From: Thermothielavioides terrestris NRRL 8126
Lineage: Eukaryota; Ascomycota; Sordariomycetes; Sordariales; Chaetomiaceae
NCBI RefSeq assembly: GCF_000226115.1
Contig: NC_016461.1
Span: 3,968,001-4,032,000 of the forward strand
Length of the DNA: 64,000 nt
Direction: 5' to 3'
Part shown: positions 1 through 9,630 of the stretch, one piece after another
Numbering within the stretch: the stretch's first letter is position 1
Layout of the letters: every line of letters starts with the position of its first letter
The notes under the pieces: model-generated
What the model saw: the letters and a program-made list of their open reading frames with translations, nothing else
Told to the model about the DNA's origin: nothing
The model's database searches: none
Program-made: the position numbers and the translations under genes

Positions 1-96
1 ATAAGTGCCTTCAGACTGATAAAGCTGGTGGATTGCTAACTCGAGCGTATCATCGACATCTTCCAGGCTAACAACGATCACCGCGCTGGGCACCCA

Positions 97-986
97 TCAG
101 AGCGTCGACTCGTCCGGCATCAGGCCGTTGCGCCACTTCATGGCGGCGTGCTCGTTGGCCCACTCCAGCAGCGCGTCGTAGTCGACGCACTCGTGGTCCG
201 ACCCCTCGCCCGGCCCCTCCTCGGTCTTGCCCTCGAGCGTCGTGTCGGCCGAGCACATGATGCCCTGGCGCAGGTAGTTGAAGCAGTGCGCCGTGTGGTG
301 GGCGACCTCCTCCGTCAGGTCGGCGCCGGCGTAGCCCCGCTGGTAGTGCTCGGCCAGGTACGAGAGGCAGTGCAGCTGGTGGAACACCGTCATCATGTAC
401 CCCGGTCCGTCCCGGTGCCGGTCGAGCGGTACCGTGTACGGATCCGGCAGGTCATAGCGGCTGGCGTCGTCCACGACGATGTAGCCTCGGCTTGCTGTCG
501 AGGTGGGTGTGAGTGGTCTCTCTCTTCCACGTGCGTGACCATGCGTCGCGGCATACCTGAGCTCAACTCGATCCAGTTGTGGAGAGTGCGGAGAGTCAGC
601 GACTCGTTGAACCACATGTCGTCATTGACATATTTGGGGTTGTTGCGGAATGTGTATATCTTGCGCGGGACTTGACACCATTGAGTCAGCAGCAGCAACA
701 GCAGCAGCAGCAGCGGGAAGGGCAAAGTAAACGTACACCGAGGTACCGGCGTCCTGCGTATGGTCTCGCGGCTGACAACGAAGGGCTTGAAGACGAGCAA
801 GTACACAATCGTGACCGCCATGCCGATGTCCAGAAGCAGTCTCAACCACCATGTCACTTGCCTTCGCCGAGATTTGTGGCGGGTGGGCTGCTCCGAGGGG
901 CCGTCGGCGTTGGCATCTTCGCGGAATCCGGCCTGCGGCAAGAAGGCCTGTTCCTCCTCGTCAGCTTCGTGCTTCCTCGAGTCCAT
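97..986 (-). CDS. UstYa-family (DUF3328) oxidase-like protein
   Basis: Three exons, complement(97..494, 557..670, 737..986), give 253 aa. Both introns (66 and 62 nt) have GT-AG ends, and the first contains a CTG triplet run that must be removed. Residues about 46-68 form one hydrophobic membrane segment after a charged cytosolic tail, giving type II topology. The lumenal part has the two family HxxHC motifs, HQLHC at 160-164 and HTAHC at 188-192, which are thought to bind metal. UstYa-type proteins carry out oxidative cyclisation or hydroxylation in fungal RiPP and other secondary-metabolite pathways, but many members are orphans. No precursor peptide, peptidase or P450 is visible nearby, though the window edge is only 96 bp beyond the stop. 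The neighbour across a 711-bp divergent promoter is a rhamnogalacturonase, so a shared pathway is unlikely. The family is confident; the substrate is unknown. Confidence 0.88.
687..713. repeat. CAG/CTG triplet microsatellite in an intron
   Basis: Nine triplets (CAG with one CAA) lie inside the first intron of the UstYa-family gene, close to its branch-point and acceptor. If unspliced they would encode a poly-leucine run on the gene strand. Confidence 0.85.
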
Positions 987-1697
987 CGCCGGGTCTCGGT
1001 CGCAAGAATTCGGTTGCTGCGAGGCTGCCGAATGGATGATGGAGAACAGAAGTTGGGAAGAAGTCGACGTTGAAACCTGCCCAAGCCTAGGCGGCCAAGA
1101 TCGCGTTTAGCCGGTATACTAGGGTGGTTATCCAGCATCGCGGAAGGTTACATCGCCTCGGCAAGAGGTTACCGTTCACCGATCAGGCTAGTCTGCCCGA
1201 CATGATGTTGCCGGCAAATTTAAGGGCTGGCGGCCCCACGTTCACGGGTGAGAGTGACGGCAGCGCTCTCGAAAGTGTATCTGTACGACTGATCGACGCG
1301 TGTAGCAGTCTGGGCGCGGGAGTAAAAAGGGGCGTTGTGCCTCAGTCACTCAACCAGTCGCTCTTCTGGACCGCGTTCCGCGGAACAATGTAGTCCGCTG
1401 GCAAGCCTCTACAAAACCTGCAAGCAGCAAATTTCCCGTTCGCTGGATGTTTCATCCCCGCTTTCAGAAAACACAACTGGTGGAAACTGCGTTGATAGTT
1501 GTCTCCAACCCGGAGTATCTAAATGAGGTTGTAAAGTCGAGATTGCTAACCCTAGTTCCCATATCTTGGCCCTTTCTTCGCAGGGCTGGCTTGCAATATA
1601 AAAGTATACATGGCTGGGGGCACCTCGGTTCCGTCCCTGTTCAGGTCCAAGATCTGCCGTCAAATGTTCTCGCTGCTGCTGTCCGACCTGACGCACA
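987..1697. other. Divergent promoter region, no gene
   Basis: This interval separates the starts of the UstYa-family gene (minus) and the rhamnogalacturonase (plus), so it should hold both promoters. Short open frames here have no recognisable domain. A TATA box for the plus-strand gene is annotated separately. Confidence 0.6.
1597..1604 (+). promoter_or_regulatory. TATA box of the rhamnogalacturonase gene
   Basis: The sequence TATAAAAG lies 94 bp before the ATG at 1698. This is a sensible distance for a TATA-driven, inducible secreted-enzyme gene with a 5' leader of roughly 65 nt. Confidence 0.6.
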
Positions 1698-3158
1698 ATG
1701 AAGGGCGCCTCGTTTCTCAGTATCGCCTTGGGCGTGCTCTCGCTCGGGCCGCTGGCGGTTGTCGCCCAGCTGAGCGGGAGTGTTGGGCCGACGACGTCGA
1801 CAAGCGCCAAGCGGTCCAAGAAGGTCTGCAACGTGCTCGACTACGGCGCGAAGGCGGACAAGCGCACCGACGTTGGCCCGGCGCTTACCAAGGCGTGGGC
1901 GGCATGTGCTTCCGGCGGCATTGGTGAGCACCATACTTCTGGCTAGGGCAGACGGTGATCATGAGCTGGGTTATTGATTGGCCCTGACAGTCTACGTTCC
2001 CGCGGGCGACTACGCCATGGCCACATGGGTGACGCTGAATCACGGCTCTGGGGTCGGCATCCAGCTGGACGGCATCATCTACCGCACGGGCACCGCCGGA
2101 GGGAACATGATCGTCGTCGAGAACTCCAATGACGTCGAGTTCTTCTCGAGCAACGGCAAGGGTGCCATGCAAGGCTACGGCTACGAGATCCACAAGTCCG
2201 GAAGCCTCTCAGGGTGCGTAATCAAATAACCCCCAACAGAGGATAATTCTCGCTGAGATGCTCTGGCAGCTGCCGCTTGCTCCGGTTCGTCAAGACTCAG
2301 GACTTCTCAATCCATGACCTGGCCTTCGTGGACGCGCCCGCGTTCCACGTCTTCCTGGACCAATGCACCAACGGCGAGGTGTACAACCTCGCGATCCGCG
2401 GCGGCGACCACGGCGGTCTGGACGGCCTGGACGTGGTCGGCACCAACATCCATGTGCACGACGTCATGGTCACGAACAGGGACGAGTGCGTGACGGTCAA
2501 GTCGCCGTCATCGAACCTCCTGATCGAGCAGATCTACTGCAACTGGTCGGGCGGGTGCGCGATCGGGTCGCTCGGGGCCGACACGGCCATCTCCAACGTG
2601 GTGTACTCCAAGGTGTACTCGGTCAACTGCAACCAGATGATGATGATCAAGTCCAACGGGGGCAGCGGCACGGTGCAGAACGTCAAGTTCGACAGCTTCA
2701 TCGGGCACAACAACGCGTACTCGCTCAACGTCGACCAGGCCTGGTCGTCGATGAGCAAGGCGGCCGGCAACGGCGTGCAGCTCAAGAACATCACCTTCTC
2801 CAACTGGAAGGGCGACTGCGCCGACGGCAAGCGGCGCGGGCCGATCCAGTTCAAGTGCAGCGCCGACGTGCCCTGCACCGGCATGACCGTGTCCGACTTC
2901 GCCATGTGGACCAACGCGGGCGCCGAGGTCGACTACATCTGCCAGAACGCCTACGGCTCCGGCGCGTGTCTCAAGGCGGGCTCGGGCGGCGCCTACTCGA
3001 CCACCACCAAGGTCACGTCGGCGCCGTCCGGCTGGCAGGCCCCCAAGATGTCCACCGACGTGACCACCAGCTTCGGCTTCACCAGCGAGATCCCCATCCC
3101 CGCGATCCCCTCGACCTTCTACCCGGGCACGTCGCCGCTGAAGGCGCTGGCGAAGTGA
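1698..3158 (+). CDS. GH28 rhamnogalacturonan hydrolase, secreted
   Basis: Exons 1698..1923, 1991..2213 and 2270..3158 give 445 aa, the usual length for RhgA-type enzymes. A signal peptide covers roughly residues 1-23. The rest is a GH28 parallel beta-helix that should cleave the galacturonosyl-rhamnosyl backbone of pectic rhamnogalacturonan I outside the cell. The rhamnogalacturonase subgroup is indicated by DGLDV (about 201-205), [11 protein letters not shown] (about 219-229) and [13 protein letters not shown] (about 240-252), in place of the NTD/DD/GHG motifs of polygalacturonases. Acidic residues at about 201, 204, 221 and 222 are catalytic candidates. The C-terminal IPIPxIPxxFYPG stretch also matches that subgroup from memory. 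Intron 1 (67 nt) ends CTGACAG; intron 2 (56 nt) uses GTGCGT. A TATA box lies 94 bp upstream. No carbohydrate-binding module is visible. Confidence 0.93.
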
Positions 3159-4769
3159 GGCGTAGTAGCTAGGTAGTTATTTATGTGAAACAATAATGGG
3201 GGGCGCAGAATTTGGAAGCCGGATAGAATGTCCTTGGGCAGCAGCTCTCCTGGGCAGTTTTTCGTTGCCCGAGCGCTGCACTGAACGCTTGAAGTTGTAA
3301 AAAAAAGCCGAGATGGGAATTCAAAAACTATTGTGCGTGCAAGTTGTCTGTCTGGGCTGGTCGGTTTCAAGCCTTGGTAGTGGTGGACTGGTGGTGCCAT
3401 CAACTCACACCGCACCCACATTTGCCAGATCTGTCGCGGTCGACTACCTCAAGAAGTTCTGCGAGATCTCGACCAACTCACTCCAGCATCGGCCTTGCCT
3501 ACTTTCCAGGTTTACTTCGATTACAAACCCCCCACCACCACCCTAGGCGTCGCGGTCGCTCTGCTGGAACAACTGTTCACCCAGTCCTGGACGCCCCGCA
3601 AGGGAATAATAGGGTGGAAGAGGAGCACAAGGACATTGCCGTCGGTCAGGAACTCTCATGAGCTAACACGCGAACTCGCGCTTCGAGTGCTGCTTATTAT
3701 TCTCGGCTTCGGCGGCGGCGTTTACGTCGACCATGCTCAGCAGATGCTCGATGGACTGCTTCGATTGCTCAAAGCCTGTCAGGTCAAGGCTTATCTCCTT
3801 GCATTTGCTCTTAGAAGGCGGGAGGGGAAGTACTCCTATTTTAAAGAAAAGGAAAGGAACGTACAATTGGCTATAGAATGCTGGTCAGTTATTACTCTAA
3901 AACTATAAAAAGAAAGCAAGAAAAAAAATAAAAAGAAAAAAGGAAAGAAAAAGAAAGAAAAGAGAAAGAAAAAAATCAGCCCTCTCCTACACTGTTCTGC
4001 CATCATCCAGCCTGGACCATTCCTGCTGTGCTCAGCGGACCGGTTGGAACATCTCCGGTCTCGGGGCACGTCTCCTTCCCAAGATAATGTTGGGGTGCAC
4101 GCGAGAAAGCCCATCGGGGTCATTTCTGCCTGGCCAGCTCAATGACTCGATCCGGCTTCAACGTCACGTATCAGCTCCCTGAGCCAGGCAAGTCCTGGGC
4201 CGACGTCCCTTCCGCCCTCAAGCGCATGGAGATGTTTGGAGATGTTTGTGGAGAAAAGGAGAAGAGAAACGCACTCGAAGCCAGCTCAGCCGCAGGCACT
4301 CCATTATGAAGTGGCGGAAGGCCCCGCATTGCAGTGGGCAGGGGTTGGAACAGAGCCAATGGACTTGCCGTCCTACCTGCGCCTCCAACTGCATCTGCCA
4401 CAATTTCATCGCCGTGCAGCCGCTCCAAGAAAAGACGACAGGCCCCTGGGGAACAGCTGGAGAGGAGCAGCAGCCACTGCATTGTACTTCCAGGTGAATG
4501 AAAGGCACGGTGGAATATATAGATCAGGCCCTGTGGTCATTGGGTTTTTGGGGAGCGTCCTGCACAAATTTCCCCACCATTCCGTCCCACCATTCCACCT
4601 CCCCGCAACTACGGTTCCCCTCCACTACGCGCAGCGGGAACTATCTGAAAACAGCACGCGACGCAACCACCCCACCACAACCTCCCGATTACACCCCTGC
4701 AGCTGCACGGGCATACATACTGCGCCGTCATCCAAGCCCACATCCGCATATACGGATTGCCGCCTCCGC
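3159..4769. other. Intergenic region without a recognised gene
   Basis: This is the 3' flank of the rhamnogalacturonase and the 5' flank of the Nse1 gene. Open frames of up to 137 aa have no domain I recognise. It holds a purine-rich tract (3907-3975), a tandem GGAGATGTTT duplication near 4227-4246 and an AT-rich TATATA near 4514. The frame of the downstream gene stays open back to about 4236, so an earlier start cannot be excluded. Confidence 0.5.
3907..3975. repeat. Low-complexity purine (A/AAG) tract
   Basis: About 70 nt consist almost only of A and G in irregular AAAG/GAAA units. It is simple-sequence DNA between genes and not part of a coding exon. Confidence 0.8.
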
Positions 4770-5849
4770 ATGGACGACGACTGGGAGCCGCCGGTGCCGG
4801 CCGGCTACAGCGACGCCCACCGCGCTTTTCTGCAGGCCTTCATGGCGCGCGGCACGCTGACCTTCAAAGAAGGCCAAAAGGTGCTGGCAGCGATCAAGTC
4901 GGCCTCGGAGGGAGGCGGGCCCGGCGATGGCGACGGCGACGGCGCTGTCGACCCGCAGTCCATCACGGCGGCCGAGTTCGACAACTTCGTGCGCACCGCC
5001 CGCGCGGCCGTCGAGCCGCTCGACTTCGACATCCGCAACACGCGCGACCAGGTGCGCGGCGGCGAGCGCGTCTGGGCCTTCGTCAACGCCCACAGCGACC
5101 CGGCCACCCAGCTGGGCACCACGCGCTCGCCCGAGGAGGTCGCCTACATCAAGCGGCTGCTGGACGCCATGTTCGAGCAGTACAACACGCCACGCATGGA
5201 GGTCATGGCCGTGGACGAGGGCCAGGCGCTGCGCGTGTCGCGCCCGCCGCGGCGCCAGCGGGAGAGCAGCGGGCTCAGGGCTGACGGCCGCACGGACGAG
5301 GACGACAACAACAACAACGACAACGACAACGACGACGGAGGAGGAGGAGAGCAGCGGACGGCGGCCACCGACCGCGGGCTGAAGCACTCGGAGGTGCTGT
5401 CGCTGCTCTCGAGCCTGGTGGCCGAAGGCTGGCTGGACAAGAGCCGGGACGGGTTCTACAGCCTGGCGCCGCGCGCGCTGCTGGAGCTGTGGTCGTGGCT
5501 GGTGGCGACGTACAACGACCCGGACGCGGAGGAGGGCGCGTGGCAGCGCATCAAGTTCTGCGAGGCCTGCAAGGAGATGGTCACGTACGGGCAGCGGTGC
5601 AACGAGCCCGCCTGCACCGTGCGGCTGCACGACATCTGCGAGGACGGCTTCTGGCGCACGAGGCCCGCGCGGACCTGCCCCAAGTGCAACACGCCGTGGG
5701 AGGGGAATCACTTTGTCGGGGAGCGGGCCGTCACCTCGAGGTCGGGGTTCCAAAGGGGGCGGGGGCGGAGGGGGAGACGCAGCGATGCTGCCGAGACCCA
5801 GGAGCCCGACGAGGCTGAGGCGATCGAGGAGGACGGGGACGGCGAGTAA
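4770..5849 (+). CDS. nse1: Nse1-like SMC5/6 complex RING subunit
   Basis: Single exon, 359 aa. Nse1 is a subunit of the SMC5/6 genome-stability complex and, with the MAGE-type Nse3, acts as a ubiquitin ligase. The N-terminal half is helical winged-helix-like sequence, interrupted near residues 170-195 by an Asn/Asp/Gly-rich linker from GAC/AAC repeats. The C-terminal zinc ribbon is a clear variant RING with ligands C264, C267, C277, C282, H287, C290, C303 and C306 (C4HC3), ending in CPKCNTPW. An acidic, Arg-rich low-complexity tail follows. The start was placed at 4770 because the protein then begins with the expected helical domain; the in-frame upstream extension is compositionally unlike protein. 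The gene lies 341 bp before the next gene on the same strand. Confidence 0.87.
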   Translation: MDDDWEPPVPAGYSDAHRAFLQAFMARGTLTFKEGQKVLAAIKSASEGGGPGDGDGDGAVDPQSITAAEFDNFVRTARAAVEPLDFDIRNTRDQVRGGERVWAFVNAHSDPATQLGTTRSPEEVAYIKRLLDAMFEQYNTPRMEVMAVDEGQALRVSRPPRRQRESSGLRADGRTDEDDNNNNDNDNDDGGGGEQRTAATDRGLKHSEVLSLLSSLVAEGWLDKSRDGFYSLAPRALLELWSWLVATYNDPDAEEGAWQRIKFCEACKEMVTYGQRCNEPACTVRLHDICEDGFWRTRPARTCPKCNTPWEGNHFVGERAVTSRSGFQRGRGRRGRRSDAAETQEPDEAEAIEEDGDGE

Positions 5850-6190
5850 GCTGAAGAGAACGGGGAGAACGGGAAGTGATCTGTAAACTATGGGACGGAA
5901 ACTGGTATTGATACCCGGCAGTGTACATGTACCTGCACTAGCCACAGCGTAGATCTGACGAACTGCCGTTGCATGACATCATTGTGGCGGTGCGAAGCTT
6001 GGCATGTCACTCGAGGCCGACCCTGGCCGGCCCTGGCTGACGACTGCGACGCGTTGTCATTCGAGACGAATGCGGGATAGCATGTCCAATGGTGCCGTTT
6101 CCCAAAGCGACAGCAACAACTTTCATAGAACCGATTTCTCAACTTCCACAATTGGATTCACACTCTACCAGCCACTGCTAGCGGGACACC
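5850..6190. other. Short intergenic spacer
   Basis: This holds the 3' end of the Nse1 gene and the promoter of the following plus-strand gene. I see no further gene or repeat in it. Confidence 0.5.
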
Positions 6191-7450
6191 ATGGCGTCGT
6201 TCTTCAAGAAACACAAGCAAGCCGACAAGGCAGCAGGGACGGCGACGGGCAAGAAGCAAGGCGAAAAGCCGCAGGACAAAGCTGCATCTGCGAGCGCAAT
6301 TCCGCCTACAGGAGACGACAACGAACCCGCGCCGCTGCTCGACGACGACGACGAACAGTTTCTCGAGCGCCTGGTCTCCAACAAGGACGACGAAGGCGAC
6401 GAGGAGGGCCCGCCGCCGCCTCTGCCGCCGCGCCCCAAGACCCCCGTCCTAACCTGGGATAGTGACGCCGAGTCGGGCCAACAGCCCGTGGCCGAGGCCA
6501 ACACTTCCACCACTGCTGCCGCCACCACCAACACCACCACCACCCCAGCCCCAGCCCTGAAAAAACCAAACCCCCTCTCCCGCCTATTCCGCCGCAACAA
6601 ACAACCCGCCTCCAGCACGCTGACAGTCAACAACAACAACAACCCCCCCGTCCCCGCCGAAGAAGCAGACCGCGAATGGGCAGACCTCAACGGCATGCTC
6701 GCCCGGCTGGACATCATCGCGCCGACCCCTCCTCCCGCCGCCACCGCCCCAGCCTCCCAAACCCCATCCCAATCCAAACCCGCCTCCAAACCCAAATCCG
6801 CCGCCCTCTCAGCCTCAGCCGAGGTGCAGACCCTCCTGCGCCAGTTCGTGCAGATCCTGAAGGACATCACGCGGGGCGCGCCGGCGGCGGCATCAGACCT
6901 GGCGGCGCTGCTAGACGGGCGCAACGACGCGCTGCGGCGCGGCTTCGAGCGGCTGCCGGGGCCGATGCGGCGGCTGGTGACGCAGCTGCCGCGCAAGATC
7001 ACGAGCGCGCTCGGGCCCGAGGTGCTGGCCGCCGCGGCGGAGGCGCAGGGGTTGCGGACGGGGTCCGGGTCCAAGTCCGGGCAGGAGGCCGGGCTGGCGG
7101 CGCGGCTGCTGGCGCCGTGGCACCTCGGGGAGCTGGCCGTGACGCCGGCCATCGTGCAGAGCATGCTCAAGGCGATCGTGAACGCGCTCAAGGCGCGGTG
7201 GCCGGCGTTTGTGGGGACGAACGTGCTGTGGAGTGCGGCGGTGGTTTTGCTGCTGTTCGTCCTCTGGTATTGTCACAAGCGAGGGAAGGAGGAAAGAGAG
7301 AAGATGGAGGCCGAGAGGGCTAAGGCGGAGGCGGAGGCGAAGGACGTGACTGAGCCGAAGGATGTAGCTGAGGAGCAGGCTGTGGACGGTGACGGGCCGT
7401 CAACCGCTGTCGTTGTCGTGGACCCACCTGCCGATCGTCCGCGGGTGTGA
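6191..7450 (+). CDS. Unknown protein with C-terminal membrane segment
   Basis: Single exon, 419 aa, with a good start context (CACCATGG). I do not recognise the family. The first 220 residues are disordered, rich in Pro, Thr, Asn and acidic residues, with a proline run near residue 75-85. Residues about 210-330 look like a folded helical domain, and about 352-370 form one hydrophobic span (VLWSAAVVLLLFVLWYC) followed by a basic, then Glu/Ala-rich charged helix. Without a signal peptide, this suggests a protein anchored by one late membrane segment with its bulk in the cytosol. It converges on the Bre2 gene with only 55 bp between the stop codons. Function is not inferred. Confidence 0.75.
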   Translation: MASFFKKHKQADKAAGTATGKKQGEKPQDKAASASAIPPTGDDNEPAPLLDDDDEQFLERLVSNKDDEGDEEGPPPPLPPRPKTPVLTWDSDAESGQQPVAEANTSTTAAATTNTTTTPAPALKKPNPLSRLFRRNKQPASSTLTVNNNNNPPVPAEEADREWADLNGMLARLDIIAPTPPPAATAPASQTPSQSKPASKPKSAALSASAEVQTLLRQFVQILKDITRGAPAAASDLAALLDGRNDALRRGFERLPGPMRRLVTQLPRKITSALGPEVLAAAAEAQGLRTGSGSKSGQEAGLAARLLAPWHLGELAVTPAIVQSMLKAIVNALKARWPAFVGTNVLWSAAVVLLLFVLWYCHKRGKEEREKMEAERAKAEAEAKDVTEPKDVAEEQAVDGDGPSTAVVVVDPPADRPRV

Positions 7451-7505
7451 TGAATGTGCTCGATATACGCTAATAATCTTCGCCGTACGCGGGCCAGCTC
7501 CTGAC

Positions 7506-9228
7506 TCAGTCGTCCTGCACGAGCTCCTTGATTTCCTCCCTGCCGGGCGCCACGGCCTCGCCCGCCTTCTCGTCCCGCCCTGACCGGTCAATGACCTGGC
7601 CACCGTCCTCCATCCAAAAGCCGACCTCGTCGACGATGTCGTAGACAATGTCCTCGACAATTTGCTCGTCATATCGCTCACTCACCGCCCGGAGCTTGCC
7701 GAGTCGGTTCTGCCGCCCGTCGACGCCCTGCATCTCCGCGTCCTCGGGCGCCGGCGGCGGGAACCAGAAATCCGGCCCGAAATTCACCTCGACCGCGCCG
7801 CCGCGGAAGACGCTCACGGCCGGGTAGTATCCCAGCGTCCCGTCGTCGAGAGCCTCCCGTCCAGCGCTCTGCTGCGCCTGCCTCGACGCCGGCGGCAGAA
7901 AGGCCAGCAGGTCCGTCCACGGCGTGCCCATGAGCACACCGTTCTTGTACACCTTGATGTACGAATTCGGCAGCGTGCGCAGCGCGGGCAGCGGGTGATT
8001 CGGGTTCGGCGGCTCCGTGTTGCTGTGCCCGTGCCCCGACGGGTTCATCAAGTCCTCGAGCTCCTTGCTAGTGTGGTAGTCAATCTTCTCGAAGTAGATG
8101 TGGGCCTTGAAGCGGATCGGGATGCGGTCGCGGATGATGTCGGGCGCCTCGGGCGCCAGGTCCGAGTCCTCGTCGGCAGCGTCGATTGCCGGGTTGTATT
8201 GGCCCTGCACGACCTTGCGGTGGAGGCGCTCCGACGGCAGCTGTATCTCCAGCCCGATAACATCGCCTTCCTGGATTTGCTCGCCCGGCGGGAAGAAGTC
8301 CTTGGGCCGTGACATGTGCACCTTCTGCCCCGCCACGTCCCGGATGCCGTAGCTGTACGCGTCGAAGCCGACGGGCGCGTCCAACGACGCCTCCCTCCGA
8401 GCGAAGCCGACCCGGACATGCCCGTGCGACTCGGGGTCACCCTCACCCCGGTTCGCCAGGATCCCCCGCGTGATCCTGCACTCCCAGTACCAGCGCCCCT
8501 CGCGGACGGCCACATTGGCGCGCGACATCCGGAACCCCTTGTCGGATGTGACGTGCTTGCCGGCGCGGTCGAAGAACATGTGGGAGGCGGCGTCCTCAAA
8601 GCTCATATGCGCGCCGTATGGGGGCGGCTCGGTGTTGCGGTAGTAGAACATGGACGGGAAGGCAGGGTCGGCGATGCAGTGGGTGTAGTGGAAGTTCTTC
8701 TTGTTGTAGACGCTGCCGGGGTCAGCTGCCGTCCGACCAGACCAGGCATTTAGTGGGGGACGCTTACTGATCCAATGTCTCGCAGAACTCGATGGTTTTC
8801 CCGTCTGGGTCCTGCACCTCGTGGTGGCTGGCGAAGACGGGCCCCCTGGACGGCTCGAAGTCGGTGGGCTTGGGCTGGGCGAGCTTGTAGCGCATGGGGG
8901 CCAGTTCGCCGGCAGGCTCCTTCGGCTTGGGATCGGGGGTCGCGCGCGCGCTATCGGTGGCACCCTTGGACTCCCGCTTCTTGAGCGAGTCCTTCTTGGT
9001 CCTCTTCTCGCGCCCCATGGCCTGGCCGTCGTCTTGGATCTGCACCTGCACGCGCTGTGCCTTGGATTCCGGATTCAGCGGCGAGGAAACAGCTGGGCTG
9101 TGGTCTTCCCCAAGAGCACGTTTCTGGGGTAGTATGGAGGGAATCGCGGGGGGAGTTCCTGGGGGAGGCGCGGGGTGGGCGGCCGAGGGCGTGGGCTCCC
9201 TCTGCGGGGAGGAAGCGGCAGAGGCCAT
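7506..9228 (-). CDS. bre2: Bre2/Ash2-like COMPASS subunit (SPRY domain)
   Basis: Two exons, complement(7506..8712, 8768..9228), give 555 aa; the 55-nt intron runs GTAAGC..CAG. The N-terminal 120 residues are low-complexity, Pro/Ser-rich and basic. The SPRY region spans about 160-420, with an AVREGRWYWECRI core near 222-234, a VRVGFARREASLDAPVG strand and GYDAYSYGIRD-like sequence, the arrangement of yeast Bre2 and human ASH2L. The yeast COMPASS complex methylates histone H3 lysine 4, and Bre2 with Sdc1 stimulates the Set1 catalytic subunit. The C-terminal helix (near 500-530, EQIVEDIVYDIVDEV) fits the segment that binds Sdc1/DPY-30. No PHD or winged-helix N-terminus is present, which points to Bre2 over animal ASH2. 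The promoter is shared with Cef1. Confidence 0.9.
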
Positions 9229-9630
9229 TGTGTGATGATTGCAGCGACAGAGGATAATGAGCAAAAGCAAATAAAAACAATGCCGGATGTTCCAATTGGA
9301 TAAGATGCGGCTCAGAATGTGTGGTGTTTGTGCAATGCCTGATGTTGCTGCATCATGGTTTGTGTGTGGATGAGAGGATGAACGAGCTCCTCGGTCGGAG
9401 CTTCCAGTGCCACAGCAAGGATAGCTCACGCTACATAGGTGACGGCAAGTGGGGCACCGCAGATGGAGCTCCACCCAGCCAATCAGGCTCAGCCCTGCCG
9501 CAACGCCTCGAACTTTAATTGATGTTAGCGCCTTGTCCTCTTGGATGCAACCTCTGCCGAGTTCTGTCCAACACGTGCCGCCGCGATCCTCAACCCATCA
9601 CGTCGCCAAACATCCGCATCAGCCGCCACC
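9229..9630. promoter_or_regulatory. Divergent promoter between bre2 and cef1
   Basis: These 402 bp separate the two start codons. A CCAAT box lies at 9479-9483, about 150 bp upstream of the Cef1 ATG. The arrangement suggests coordinate basal expression of two nuclear housekeeping genes; this is inference. Confidence 0.5.

Noticed and set aside
3663..3866. Helical-looking minus-strand frame (FEQSKQSIEHLLSMVDVN)
   Set aside because: It is only 67 aa, without homologous neighbours or upstream exon; may be an exon relic, but no family could be named.
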